In this document: one piece after another, positions 31,658 through 43,655 of the stretch
How the letters are laid out: each line of letters opens with the position of its first letter
How positions within the stretch are numbered: position 1 is the first letter of the stretch
NCBI GenBank assembly: GCA_010093515.1
Contig: MU001673.1
Location: 124,001-188,000, forward strand
Length of the DNA: 64,000 nucleotides
Source of the DNA: Lineolata rhizophorae
Taxonomy: Eukaryota; Ascomycota; Dothideomycetes; Lineolatales; Lineolataceae
Reading direction: 5' to 3'
Position numbers and translations under genes: made by a program
Notes under the pieces: model-generated
Told to the model about the DNA's origin: nothing
Databases searched by the model: none
The model's input: the letters and a program-made list of their open reading frames with translations, nothing else

Positions 31658-34617
31658 GATTGATAAATGAAAACAGTCAAAGCGAGCGGTTGGCGATTCG
31701 AAAACTAAGTGTTCATATATGCGAGCTGAAAGGACAAGGCTGAAAGAGGCTTATTGGACTTTGATATGTATGCAAGGCAAGATCGTTTTGAGATAGATGA
31801 GCGCCTGCACAATTATTAAATAAGAACGCCTATTGGGGTGCATATGACGAGGCCATGAAGGAAAGCCCGGGGCGGACAAAGTGGAGCTCCTAATGACGAG
31901 GAATTTGATAACTTCTTGTTCTTCTGGAGCTTCTGGTGGTGCGATCTGGGTACACGGACACCCCGCTACCCGGCCTTGCAGGTTGGCCTCCAACGGGCAA
32001 CTGCCAAGATGAGGATCTCCCTGCAAACCGGGGATATTCTGCAGATCCCGCGCGTACCTGCCACGCAATTGGCGCATCAGGGCTCCTACTGCTAGTCGCA
32101 GCCCCGGCCCCTTGTTTCCTAGCTTCGGTGGGCTGAAAACAGCCCGTAACTCCCCAGTCGCCGAAGCTTGTGCACTTCTCCGTTCGATGAGTCCTGCAGG
32201 CGGCTTCAGGCTTCCCGCTCCAGTGACGAAGCTTGCCGGCTGCTTACCAGATGCTCTACCAGGGCTGGCAGCGAGGGAAACACAGTGGGCACCACCGTGG
32301 AAGAGACGAGGCTCCGGCACGGGAGGCTGAACGGGTAATTTGAGCTTTGCAGCCCAGCCTTCCGCCCTCAAAAATCGCGCCACGGGTTGCGGGATTGCCA
32401 ACAGGCGTTGATTGGAGGTCTTGGCGAGACTGCCAAATTAAGTCGTGGAAAGGCGGCTTGCAGCCGCAAAAACGCCACAGCGGGTGGGCACGGTATCGTC
32501 ACCTGCCATTGAGGAGTCGAGTTCCTATCTTTCCCCGGCCGTCGTTGGTCGACGTCGTAATCCGGGCCTCAGGACCTAGGGACTGCCGGAAGCCGGCACA
32601 CCGGCGAAACAGTGTACCGCCGTACCATGCCGTCGCGCATATGCGTAGTTTGATTCAGAAACCCGTCGTACGCTTCCAGACGCCGTGCTGACTGCAGTGG
32701 CGGGGGAACGAGGAGAAAGCCTAAGACACGCCAACGCGGCGCGGCGGTTATCCACTGCACCCTGTGCCGTCACTCCGCCGCCCGACGTCTGTCCACGATC
32801 GCGCCGAGCCACCAGGTACAGCTCCCGGAGTTCCCAACAACACGGCCAATCTTTGCAGTTTTGAAGAGCTCTCGACCGGCCCAAGGGACGCGGAAAGTGC
32901 CGCCCAAACACAATTCCCGCTCCGGAGAACCCGTGGCAAGCTCTCAGAAATGTTTCACTGCGTTTCTTGGACAATCAATTGATCCGCGCAACTATGACAG
33001 TACCGTGCTGAAAGAGGAAATACTGAAAATTCGAATGCCGCGCAATGTCATTGGGCTCCGGGACGACAACCTTTGAGTGTTGGCACCACGCGTCAAATCA
33101 TGGCGAGTGAAGGAATGAATTGAGATCTGCTCGAAGGGGGACGTGGGACTGGGCAGCTAGGGTGACCTGTCGGTGCGTTGTCCGGCCCGTGCCAGCGCCA
33201 GCCTTATTGGCAGGGACCGGTCTTTGCCTGGAATGTCGACCTCGCTGAGCTACTGCACGGCTCGGGACCCCTCCCTGGAAAAGCCCTTGTGCGCCTATCA
33301 TGGTTGGCGTGATCCGGGAGCCCAGTCGGCATCATCCGTTGCGAGATTTCGTCGAGCCTGTCCCTGTGGAGCTACATATGTATGTAGCCGGGGTCTCTCG
33401 ACGTGAGAGCCATGGATCGCATTGCCGGGGGCGACCGTCGCTCGAAAACCTAGTACAGAACTATCACGAAGTTTAGCTGGTTTGTACATGCTTACGGCAT
33501 GGCGATCTTCCCAGCTGCGCTCCCTCTGGTGCTTTCAGGCTGCACCTCTGAACGCCACGCTGTCATTAGCAGTTCGGTGACACGCGAATCGTGCTGCCGC
33601 ATGTCGCTTGATTCCCGCCCCTGTCCTGACAACAGACACGGGTCGGGGCGTTATCTCTGGGCAAGCTTGGAAGCACAGAACTCTCAGGCACCTCATCAAT
33701 TACGGGATGCAGTGTCGGCGCCTCAACACTTCGAGCAGCGTAGCCCAGCAAAGAATCCGCAAGCCACGAATCGGGGTGTGCTTCGCCGAGCCGCCGATAT
33801 CTTGTTCGCCTCAGGGACGACAGTAGGACGGGCCCAGCCCTCATCGTATCTGCAGACCCTTTTGGCGGTGGCCTGAGACTACGCCGCCGCGTATGTACAC
33901 ATCGGCGTATATACCTCCGACCCGCGGCGCCACTTGCCAATCCGGTCGCTCACATCAACCCCCATCGAGTTACCCACCTTTTGTCCGTAACTAATCAGAG
34001 GCTGACCCGGGTTTTGTGTGAACGAGAAAACGTACACTAGCTTTCGATCCGAGATGGGGGAATGAGTATCGTGCATTGCGTCTCACTGCATGCCACTTTT
34101 GGACTTTATTGGCTGTCGGACTTTGCCGTCAGCTCTAGAGCATCTATAATTATCTCTAACTCACCTCAACAGGCAGATGGCTCAACTGCAAGTTGCGACC
34201 GGAGCTTGAGTCTAAGCAATCGGTTATTACCCCGTTGTTGTTGCTGAGCTTAAAGGCGAACAGTAACACAAAAACTCGCCGACCTTTCTTATCGCTCGGG
34301 GTCTGTTTCCGAAGATTTCACTTTTCTTGTTTCTTGGCTATTTTTTGGGGCGTGTTTCATCTTGGTTCTAGCGGGGCCGTTTCTGATCACATTTCATATC
34401 GGACTTATCGTGGTTCTTTGTGGTGAAATTTTTTTCTCTTTACTGCAGACCGTCATGTCCGGCGAGGAATTAAGGCTCCCAAGCTCTGAGAGTTTTCCGC
34501 TCCGATGGTACATAGCCATTGCAGGGCCCAATCTTGAACACGTGCCTTTCTCTTGCCATGTTTTTCAGAGCTGAAAGCGGTCCCAGCCCATGCTCTGAAA
34601 CGAATTGTTCTAACTCA
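31658..34617. other. Long spacer between the MFS gene and the M20 hydrolase gene
   Basis: About 3 kb. The right part should hold the 3' UTR of the M20 gene and the left part the MFS promoter. Open frames are low quality and start mostly with non-ATG codons. Small ATGTA-rich palindromic motifs occur near 33370-33385 and 33891-33915. No gene, RNA or repeat could be supported. Confidence 0.4.
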
Positions 34618-36727
34618 TTACCAGCCCCTACGCGCCCTAAGCCTATCGAATCTCAGGACTGCCCCCAACAGCACTTGGGCCCCAATTGCGCAATCCTCGG
34701 GCGCCGTATATTCCTCCGGATTGTGAGAGACGCCGTCCTTGCACGGGACGAAAATCATGCTAGTCGGACATTGACGGCTGGCGTAGACGCTGTCGTGGCC
34801 CGCTCCACTCCTCATGTCCATGGTCAGATCTGTTTCATCGCCGACTGTCGCTTCAGCCGACTTTCTCACGCAGCTTATACAGTCCTCGTGGAAGTCTATG
34901 GCCGGGGAGTTGCTATCAGTCGTCCACTCTACTATGCACGGCTTACCCTTCTCCGCGTCCTGCATCATCCCCACTCCAGATGGCATTTCTCCCTTGGCGA
35001 TTGCCGAGAACGCATTGCGCAGCTCCTCTTCTACGGCGTCCACGATGTGATCCTTCGCTGCACGCACGTCCAGGCTAAACTTCACATGCCCGGGCACCGT
35101 ATTCGTCGAACCTGGCTCCACGTTCATGATGCCCGTCGATGCGAGGGCACCATGCTTCTCCGCAGCAGCTCGAGCGTAGCTCACCATGCGAGCCGCAGCC
35201 AGCAGCGCATCAGCACGGTGCGCAAATGACGTCGCGCCAGTGTGCGCCGCCCGACCAGTGACCTCTATCGTGAACCAGCGGTAGGCCTGGGCGCCGTGCA
35301 CGATCCCGACTTTGCGAGACGTGCTCTCGAGCGTGGGGCCTTGCTCGATGTGCAATTCGAAGTGGGCCGCCATAGGAGTCGCCTCATGTGAGCATGGCGT
35401 GCTGCCCAGATAGCCGATGCGAGCAAGCTCAGATGCGACAGTAGCTCCAGCGTTGCCATGGCCCACTTCGCGGAGTTCATGGGCGTGAGAGAGCGGTATT
35501 TCACCTGCCCAGACGCCGGAGGCGAGCATGGAGATCGGAAATCGAGCGCCCTCCTCACTATTTGATGAAATCAGTATGTTATGTTTCCCTAACGTAAATG
35601 GAAAGACACTACTACTCGACGATAGATTCAACTCCACAATTTTGACAATATAAATTCCATAAGCGACGCAACTCTCTGGATTAAGTGGTGTCGCCTATGC
35701 AGCGAAAAGCGAAGCATCCGCTATGAAACACTACGGCCAACGGAAGACATGACGACGTTGACTTTACTAGCTACAGCGCTCAGCTGACTCGAAATTGCGT
35801 TCTGACTTACTTTGTCCAATTGACCACTCCAACTGGGAACTCTGTTTCCACCCAGTGATCGTCAAGGACCTGGATCATCTCGATACCAGACGTAACCCCT
35901 AAAATGCCATCGTAGCGTCCGCCAGCGGGTTGCGTATCGAGGTGTGAGCCGGCGAAAGTTGGCGGGCCTTGACGCCGTCCAGGCCGCACTGCAAAGATGT
36001 TGCCCATAGCGTCCACAGTCGTGCTGCAGTTGCGTGCCTTTGCCGTCTCGATGAACCAGTCACGCGCCTCTTTGTCAGCGTCGCTAAGAGCGAGTCGTGA
36101 CATGCCGGTTTCGGTGGAACCGCTAGTCGAGGTCAGACAAAGTTAAATCATTGTTACATGAGATCATCCCCTCTCTTTCCCTAAGAGATCCAACAATGAG
36201 GGGGCAGACAGTTGAATTCATGGCGCAGAACATAAGAAATGAAGATTTTAGAAGCGCAGTAATGAGGCACATGACACGTGGTTTGTGAGAGTGTAGGATA
36301 AAAGATTCCGCAACCCTCATGGTTACAAACAAGAATCCATGTATGAAACTAACGTGACCAAGTAGCTCGTCCAATGCAAAAAGGGGTTTCATGAATCATT
36401 GAACCGAACACATAAAGTTCAATGATGCTCAAATCTAACGTTAAACTCTAATACTCACTTTCCCCACCTCTTCCCCATACCCCACTGGCATGTATAGTGG
36501 AGCGTTCGCATCAACCTTTTGTTGTCGACCCTAAGCGAAGCTAAATCGGCCTCATTCATCTCTGCACTGTGGAGGCTCCGGGAGGCTCCGCCATTGCGCA
36601 ATGCGGTGCACCCACTGTTGGCTGGGTCTCCAAAATGAAGGCGACTAGAACGAACAAAGGGCCGGCACGCCAGTAAGCTCCGTGAGGGATTGTGACGCGA
36701 GGCCTGACGAGAAAGGCTCGCGAGCAT
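34618..36727 (-). CDS. M20-family N-carbamoyl-L-amino acid hydrolase / beta-ureidopropionase-like amidohydrolase
   Basis: Three exons, 36727-36459, 36122-35811 and 35557-34618, with introns of 336 and 253 nt, give 506 residues. Both junctions rebuild conserved motifs: exon 1 ends QWGMGKRWGN and exon 2 continues GSTETGMSRLALSDADKEAR; exons 2-3 form VNWTNEEGARFP. Metal/catalytic features are GSHLDTQPAGGRYDGILG (His ~150, Asp ~161), NEEGARF (Glu ~195-196), HFELHIEQGP and GAGHDS near the end. The family is the hydantoinase/carbamoylase branch of peptidase M20, which hydrolyses N-carbamoyl amino acids, ureidopropionate or allantoate. The N-terminal extension MLASLSRQASRHNPSRS is Arg/Ser-rich without acids and looks like a mitochondrial presequence. 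Exact substrate is inference. Confidence 0.88.
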
Positions 36728-38311
36728 TTTGGTTGACTACCAGTTCAGGTATGGAGGTGGTAAGGGAATGGAGGTTTTTGCGAAGCTCAAATAGGTTTCC
36801 AAAGGCAAGGTATGCTCGGTTCGCTACCGCGGATTGAGGGTAGACCCTAGACCGGTACCTCAGATGAGTCTCAGCAGACAGAGAAACACCCAGCCAACCG
36901 ATCAAAGCTGCTGGCGCCAAACTTTGAGGGTTTTAACAGTGAAGTTGACAAGAGCGGCGATGCAGGAATTATGTTGTCTGATCAAACATAAGGCAGGGAG
37001 AGAGCGGGTCGGTCGGTAGTACTTTGTTCGCAGAGAGCCCAATCAGTGAGCTCGGTCAAATTGGGCCGGGCAATAGTGGGGGGCACGGAGTGTGCGGAAC
37101 ACAAAATATCGCCTGATGTGAAATTCAAGCAAAAGGCTAGTCTCGAGCACTCCCAAAAGAAAGCCAACGCTTATAGGCTTCAGAGATGAGTTTTTTACCT
37201 CTTATCAAACGTTAGCTTCCAGGCTCTGGTCAGACTTGAGCGCATCAACTTTTGCAGAAAATTGCGACCCTATTCAGATGCATACTGTTCGAGCAAGCAC
37301 CTACATATCAAAGGTCACTAAATTCGAAGTATACAGGTCTACGCATCATTAAACGGCCATTTTGAAATATTGAGTTTTGCTTGGCCAGACATCTCCTGGA
37401 TTAACGTCTTGCAGTAATTTGATCCTGAATAGACAAGTTGGCGCCGATGATAGCACCGCACCCAAAATTCTACTAAGTCGCCACCGGCGTCTATTGAGAT
37501 ATAGTGGTCAATCATGTGTCTTATAAGGTTAAGAATCTGCGTTGAGCAACAGACTCGACAGCCAGTCCGCCTTGAGCTGGCCAATGAAGGTTGAGTCACT
37601 TTTCTAAGGGGGAATCCATCGGATGAATTTTTTCCCACAGAGCAGCTATTGGGAGTCAATAAAAGATCAGCTATGTATGAGAGCTATGGTTGAATCAATT
37701 TTGCGCATGAAAGCGGTGCATCCGGAATGAATTTGAAATATGGAAACAGCACTTGAAAATGCCGGTGGCAACCTAGAGATATAGTTTAATTCCTCTAACT
37801 CCAAATACCTAAGGCAAACAAATCACTAGGCTTCGAGGTTTACGGTTTGGCACTATTCTTCTCTTTAGACTTGCAGCAGCATTATTTTAAAACCTCAACG
37901 GAGGTACTCTGGAATGTCTTAACAGGCTAAAAAACTCATGCTGGCTGGGCATACCTCCATCTAAGTGGACCAAAAACGCCAGGGTTCCCAAAGGCTCCAT
38001 TCATGTAAGCCAACCGATTAACCTACGTTTGAATGTCCTGCAGCCCTTTTGATATCCAAAACTTCTCTGGAAAATCTTTCACACGCCGGGAGCTCGGTAA
38101 ACTCTTCAGGGACGCGGAATCTGGCAGGGCAATCTGGGCATCTTAGAAAACCTGCGAATTCCTATCAGTATTCCTCACAGGCCTACAATGACACTTTATG
38201 GGATCTCACGCCTTCACTGTTCCTTCCGTTATCTACGGAGTCGCTCTCCTCTCTTCCACATCCTAAAACCTCCCAAGTTTCATTGATACAGAACCACTTG
38301 GAACGCTACAA
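36728..38311. other. Spacer between the M20 gene and RFC5
   Basis: 1.6 kb with the M20 promoter on the left and the RFC5 3' UTR on the right. From about 37200 the sequence is relatively AT-rich with no durable frames, and could be decayed repeat DNA, but I can name no element. Confidence 0.4.
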
Positions 38312-39704
38312 TTAAAAGTCTAAACCCATTGAATGGCTATAACACAATGTTAGCATAGACTCCCTAAACCTACAAAGGATAGGTATTTTACCTTTCCATA
38401 ATCCTCATGAATTTCGCTACGAACGCCTCCAAATGGAAAATTACTTTCTGTTATGCTGTTGTTAGGAATACTTTAATCATAAGTGCAAACACACTAGCAC
38501 TTACACTCCCTGTGCGGATTCTGTGCTCGAAGAATGCAGACCACTTGACTATTTCTGGTTTGAGCTCATCATCAACTTTGCTCACGAGTTTCATGGTGAG
38601 TGTCTATACGCCGTTAGCAATATAGTAGTGAAGTTCAATAATTAATAGGATTACCTTTAGAACAATTGTTGGAGGAATGCAATGCGTTAACAAGTCATAC
38701 AGCTTCGCTCGAGTTTGCAATATTTGAGCTGGGGTCCTCTCCGCTACGATTTCATCCGCAATCTGCGTTATGACGACTTCCCAATCTGGTGGAGGGATTC
38801 GTGTGTTCTCCGACACGTTTTCACTAATGATCTTGATTAGAACATACTCTGCAAGCGCACCAAGTGTCTAAAGCGCAAGGCTTGTTGCCGTCCAGGATAA
38901 TGTAAACTTCGGGGACTCACTTTTGAGCATACACCGCTTCAAGCATCAAGAGGGCTTTCCTCAGATTACGCCCGCTCTCTTTGGCAATGCGCTTGTTCAA
39001 CCCTTCGACAATGTCATAGCGTTCTTTTGTCCCTACCTTGGTTAAGACGCTCACAATCTCATCCTCCGTCGGGGCCGCTACGCGCACCAAGAGCGTCCGA
39101 CTCCGGATCGGCGCGATGATATTCGCCGTGGAGTTGGCCAGCAGGACAAGCCTCAAATTGGGCGAGTATTTCTCCATGGTGCGGCGTAGCGCTGCCTGCG
39201 CATCGCGGGTGAGATAGTCGGCTTCGTTGATGACTACGACCTTGAAGCGCTGGCGCGCGGAGAGGTCGACCTGCTGCGTTTGGGCGACCTCCTTGAGCAA
39301 GTCCTGCACTACGACACGGTCATATTGGCCTACGTCCGAGGGTGTGATCTCCATATGGTAAACGGATGAAACGATGTTGAAGTCGAGTTTGCGGTTGGTC
39401 GTGGTTTGGAAGACGCGTGCGTCGATCTTGATCTTCTCCACGCCGGGTCCGAAGAGCTCCTTCAGGGTAGCCGTAATGCGAGTCTTTTTGCCAGCACCGG
39501 ATGGCCCGTACACGAGAAGATGGGGGAAATCACCGCTTTGGGCCTATTAAGATTGGTTAAGGATTATCTTTTCTGCTGAAGAATAAGGCCGTTGACATTA
39601 GGACATCGGGCACTTACAAGAGCCCGCAGCCGGTCGGACAGGCCATGGTGATAAGTGAGGTCGTCGAGCGATCGGGGCCGATGCTTATCCACCAGCAAAG
39701 CCAT
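38312..39704 (-). CDS. rfc5: Replication factor C subunit 5 (clamp loader small subunit)
   Basis: Six exons: 39704-39618, 39543-38921, 38823-38655, 38603-38505, 38447-38392 and 38336-38312. Introns are 74, 97, 51, 57 and 55 nt. The protein has 352 residues (yeast Rfc5 354). It starts MALLVDKHRPRSLDDL. Walker A is the Rfc5/human RFC3 form GPSGAGKKTR, and the Walker B equivalent is VVINEADYLT, lacking a classical DExx as known for this subunit. TMEKYSPNLRLVL, an RSR motif in place of SRC (APIRSRTLLV), and the C-terminal collar (IPPPDWEVV, LYDLLTHCIPP, KWSAFFEHRIRTGS, FHLEAFVAKFMRIM) follow. It loads PCNA with RFC1-4 and serves in Rad24, Ctf18 and Elg1 variants. The divergent SET gene lies 367 bp away. 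Confidence 0.95.
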
Positions 39705-40071
39705 ATTGGGATTTGCGATTGAATGACAGATTGCCCGGAATTGAGGTAGACGTTGATGGGTAGCTCTTTACATGGCACGACGCGACTCGCGTCTAGATGT
39801 CCCTGTGCTCGATGGCTCCAGGCGCGTAGTGGCGCGTAAAGTGGTCTTGGCATGAGTCGCGTGCAGTGGCCATTTCACGTGCTCGCGTAGAGACCGTTCT
39901 AACGCTGATCTTTTTCTCCGACTTTTCCGCTCCGACACCCAATAAACTTTAAGCCACAAAATGGTTTGAGAATTTCTCATTTTGAAACTCCGGGGTTCAG
40001 AGGAGGTGTTCCCTTCGGAGTCTGGTTGTGTTCTTTACTCAATTCCTCGCAAATATAGACAACTGGTGAAA
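39705..40071. promoter_or_regulatory. Compact divergent promoter of RFC5 and the SET-domain gene
   Basis: 367 bp between the two ATGs. It contains a perfect 15-nt palindrome GACGCGACTCGCGTC at 39779-39793, i.e. two inverted ACGCGA half-sites, about 75 nt upstream of the RFC5 ATG. ACGCGT-like MCB elements drive G1/S expression of replication genes in yeasts, so a cell-cycle role is plausible but inferred. Confidence 0.5.
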
Positions 40072-42143
40072 ATGCCTTCCGCTAGTGCGAACTCGTTGAG
40101 CTCCTGGTTCGTCCAAAACGGCGGCTTCATCAACGATGCAGCTGAGCTCGTGGAAGATGACGATCGCAACATATCTGTCATAGCTCGACATGACATCAAC
40201 GCCGAGCGCGGCCTGACATTAGTCCTCCGATGTCCTTTGTCGGTGACGATTTCCTATCTCAATGCATGCCCACAATCCGTTCGACCTGATTTAGACAAGA
40301 TAAGACGGTACCCTGAGTCCAAAAGCTCAAGGCTTGCTGGCAAAGTTCCTCCGAGCGTCGTAGCCAATTTCTTCCTTGCCGAGCAAAGCCTCATCAAAGA
40401 TGGATCATATTGGGCGCCTTATGTCGCTAGCCTTCCAGGACAGCATCAATTCACAACACCATTGTATTTCGAAGAAAAGGACCTAATGTGGCTCAAAGGA
40501 ACCAACCTTTTAAACGCTAGCCAGGCTGTAATGTCAAGCAGAATGGAAGAGCATAAGAACGGGCTAGAAATACTTGGATCAGAGGGCATAGATGTCTCCG
40601 GCTTCAGCTGGTGAGCAATAGATCTGCCAACTGCTGTGGTGTAAGGCAACAAAACGACTGACCACACATTAGGAAACTCTATCTCTGGGCAAGCACGATA
40701 TTCACTTCGAGGGGTTTTGCATCCGATGATGCTTTTCACATTGAGGGAGAACTGTTTTCACTGCTTTGCCCGCTCATGGATGCGCTCAACCACAAAAACA
40801 GATCCAAGGTGACATGGTCTACTGAAGACCAGAAATTCATTATCAACACAGAAGAATCCCTCAAGACGGGCGAGGAAATATTCAATAATTACGGTGCTCG
40901 TTCAAATGAACAGCGTAAGTTGATAATTAGTAATTTGCACAGTGCTTCTTCTTCATTGCGGCTTTGAGATCAGTATTGCTCTCAGAAGTGTCTATCGAAA
41001 TCCTGAGATACGGTTAGGGCCTAGAGTCATGCTAGAACACCCAACAAGACTTCAAGGCTTGAGCAGCAACGAAGCTTACAAAGAGTAGTACTCTTCAGCT
41101 ATGGGTTCGCGGTGGAAGACAATGTTGCGGATGGAGTCACAGTCCGCCTTGGACCAGCGCCTACTATTGTTCACGAGACGATGAAACGGGACTACCCAGG
41201 CCACTTCAAATCAGAAGAGTGGAACGGAGTAGAAGCCACTTTCCAACTTCGAGGCCCCGGTCATTTTGCGCGATATAGTAGCACAGGCCACGGAATCGAC
41301 GGCGTGCCACCGATAATGTTTGCATTGTTCAAGGAGCTCGCATTCTATGAGAGAAACACCACTGGGGACCAAGGCCGGCGAAATATTCCTCTGAATTCTC
41401 TGTGCGAGCTTTCTGCGCGGCGGACATTGCTTAGCCAACTGTTTGGCCGCCGCATGGCTATCACAGCAAACGATGCGACATTACCCAGCCAGCCGCAGAA
41501 CCTCAAGCAGATGTACGCCAAGATCTATCGCGAATCGCAGGTTAAGATTCTCCATGACCTGATCAAGGAGCTTGAAGAAGACCTGCGCCTTGGATCAATG
41601 AACAAAGACGACGGTTACCCCCATTTCGTCCTCGGTTCCCTGGAAGATGCGCTAAACCTCCTCTTGAAAGAGTTTTCGGGCATCCACAGGCAATTTACTA
41701 GCGGCATCGAGGCATTCTTCCAGACCAGCGACCTCGACGCCCTCTTCGAATCCGGCTGGGAAGACGTCATTTGGATCATCTTCATGTGCGTGGCGCGCAT
41801 TTGTACAACAGTCCCGCCGGAGTCGGTGGCCAGGAGCCATCTCAACGCTTGGATCTCAGCCATCGGCGAGGCTTATCCAATCCACTCTGCGGCGACGGAA
41901 GGAGAGGACGAACTCGCCGATGACCTCGCCGACACCATCGAAGCTGCGGTGGCGGCGGCGCAGCAATCACTAAACCCCAATTTGATATGGACCGACAATA
42001 TGTGGTCACCGGAACTGATTGCATGGGGTATGAAAGTTGTGGGTACGGAGGGGTGGCAGGCGTCGCCGGATTCGAAGTGGGAGGGGAAGTACCTAATGCC
42101 CCTTCCATCGGTGGTCAGCGCAGATGCCCAAAATGATCACTAG
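40072..42143 (+). CDS. SET-domain protein lysine methyltransferase (Rubisco LSMT/RKM-like)
   Basis: Exons 40072-40610, 40673-40914 and 41089-42143, with introns of 62 and 174 nt, give 611 residues. The N-terminal SET half shows LSSWFVQNGGFIND, ISVIARHDINAERGL, NFFLAEQSLIKDGSYWAPYV and SLPGQHQFTTPLYF. Exon 2 encodes LCPLMDALNHKNRSK (the NH-x cofactor motif) and EIFNNYGARSNEQ (the NxYG motif). The exon 2-3 junction restores NEQLLFSYGF. The rest is the helical substrate-binding domain of the LSMT class. Relatives methylate ribosomal proteins, elongation factors or other cytosolic proteins using S-adenosylmethionine. The specific substrate cannot be told. The first ATG after an in-frame upstream extension was chosen. 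Confidence 0.9.
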
Positions 42144-42479
42144 TTTCCTACGGTGAATATGCGACTCAGTTACGGTTGTGTGCCCGGGAGTCTGGTGGAA
42201 TTCAAATTGTGTATGCTCGGAAGGTGGCTGCATAGGCGCAAGGCTCTTCCGCAGAAGCATACACTTTTGGTGTGGCCGAATCACATGTGTTTTAGAAGCC
42301 CCTCTTCCTGAATCAGTACACTCGAGAGCGTCAAATAGCGCAAAGTATTATAGTTACAATGGATTCAAACTTTGAACCCTCCCGACGTAATCACACAGCA
42401 AATAGGAAACGACGCTCACAAACAACGATGCCTTCGCGTCCCGGCGCCACTCGTTTTGTCCATCATAAAGTCAAACCAC
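42144..42479. other. Convergent spacer
   Basis: 336 bp between the 3' ends of the SET-domain and frataxin genes; presumably overlapping 3' UTRs. No other feature seen. Confidence 0.5.
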
Positions 42480-43303
42480 TCACTCATCCCTCTCAACGTT
42501 AATGTTAAGCTCCTTCTTCAGCAACTGAGCCAGACTCGACCCATCTCTCAGGTAAATCCAGCCGCCCACACCTCCCCCTTCTTTTTCATGCATCGACTCG
42601 CCCTGAACAACCCAGTCATACCGTTTTGGCCCAGTGAGTGGCGAGCTCAGCCAGATCTGCTTGTTGGGCGGTTGCTTGTTGATCACGTACGTTCCCTGCT
42701 GGGTATCGATAGTAAGGACGCCCGCCTATGATCACAAAGCCGCGGTCGTCAGCGCCAAGCAGATCAATGATCCAAGCATGCAACAGCACAACCATCACCA
42801 CCACTACCGCTCACAAATCCCTACCCGCCTCACCCGAAAACCTTCCCAAGGAGAAACGGTGGAGAAACAAGCCTTACCGCAAACTCGACTTCCAGCCCCT
42901 CACTCCGCTCCTGCACCTCCTCCAGCTTTCCTTGCAACTCCTCCAGAAACCCGTCCGCCAGCTCGTGGTATTCCTCATACGAGATCTCAGCCGGCTGCAC
43001 CGCCTTCGGCTCACCCGCCGGCGTCGTGTTGCCCTCCTTGTCGGCGTCCTCGGGCGCCGGCGGCGGCATCACGCCGTGCCGCGCCGCACTGGCGTGCAAT
43101 TGGTGTCGCGGCTGCTGGGAAGGGCGCTGCCGGGTAGGCGGGGCGGCGGCGGCGGCGGCGCGCGACGACGAAGACGAGGCGAACGGGAGGCGGCATGCGA
43201 GGGGAAGCGGGCGAGCGGTGGTGGTCGTGGAACTTGGGCGGCGGAGGAGGGCTGGGGGCTGTCGCGCGGTGGAGCGGAGAGCGCGGAGGTGGTGGGGCCT
43301 CAT
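42480..43303 (-). CDS. yfh1: Mitochondrial frataxin
   Basis: Exons 43303-42878 and 42725-42480, 152-nt intron, phase 0, give 223 residues. The N-terminal ~95 residues are Arg/Ser/Ala-rich without acids ([20 protein letters not shown]), a mitochondrial presequence; an in-frame ATG at 43495 would extend it but is less likely. The mature part has the acidic first helix ([20 protein letters not shown]), [40 protein letters not shown] and the closing [11 protein letters not shown]. These are the hallmark beta-sheet and iron-binding acidic ridge of frataxin. It stimulates Fe-S cluster assembly on the NFS1-ISD11-ISU complex in the matrix. It is divergent from APS3 with only 352 bp between starts. 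Confidence 0.95.
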
Positions 43304-43655
43304 GTTTGCGGGAAGCAGTCCGACAGATATGGGACAAGGCAGTCCTTCAAGGCGGGTGAGACAATTGGGCGCGAAAGGTCGGTGGAGCCGGTTGGCGAGC
43401 GTTGGGGGAGAGCAGTTGGAGTTGGCAGAGCAAGGACAAACGTGAAGAGGCGGGGATGAGCGGGAGCTTGGGCCACTGCGGAGGTTCTCGACCATTCTCA
43501 CTGATTATGGTCAAGCACCGTGGGGAAAAGCAAATCTACACTTAGAACATACACCGGCTTTTGCTTCGCGCTCAGCCAGAGAGGGTTCCCTCCAGACCAT
43601 TCTAGCGCTTTGACTCCATGAATACATTTCTACGGACCTCACGAGCGCCGCCAAT
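43304..43655. promoter_or_regulatory. Compact divergent promoter of frataxin and AP-3 sigma
   Basis: 352 bp between the two ATGs, so both genes must share regulatory sequence. GC-rich; no TATA box evident. The upstream in-frame ATG of frataxin (43495) lies inside. Confidence 0.5.

Noticed and set aside
31751-32401. 216-codon minus-strand frame 5' of the MFS gene
   Set aside because: No recognisable domain and composition like random translation; in the MFS promoter region.
25435-39704. Secondary-metabolite cluster around the MFS transporter
   Set aside because: No synthase, P450 or cluster regulator nearby; neighbours are housekeeping genes.
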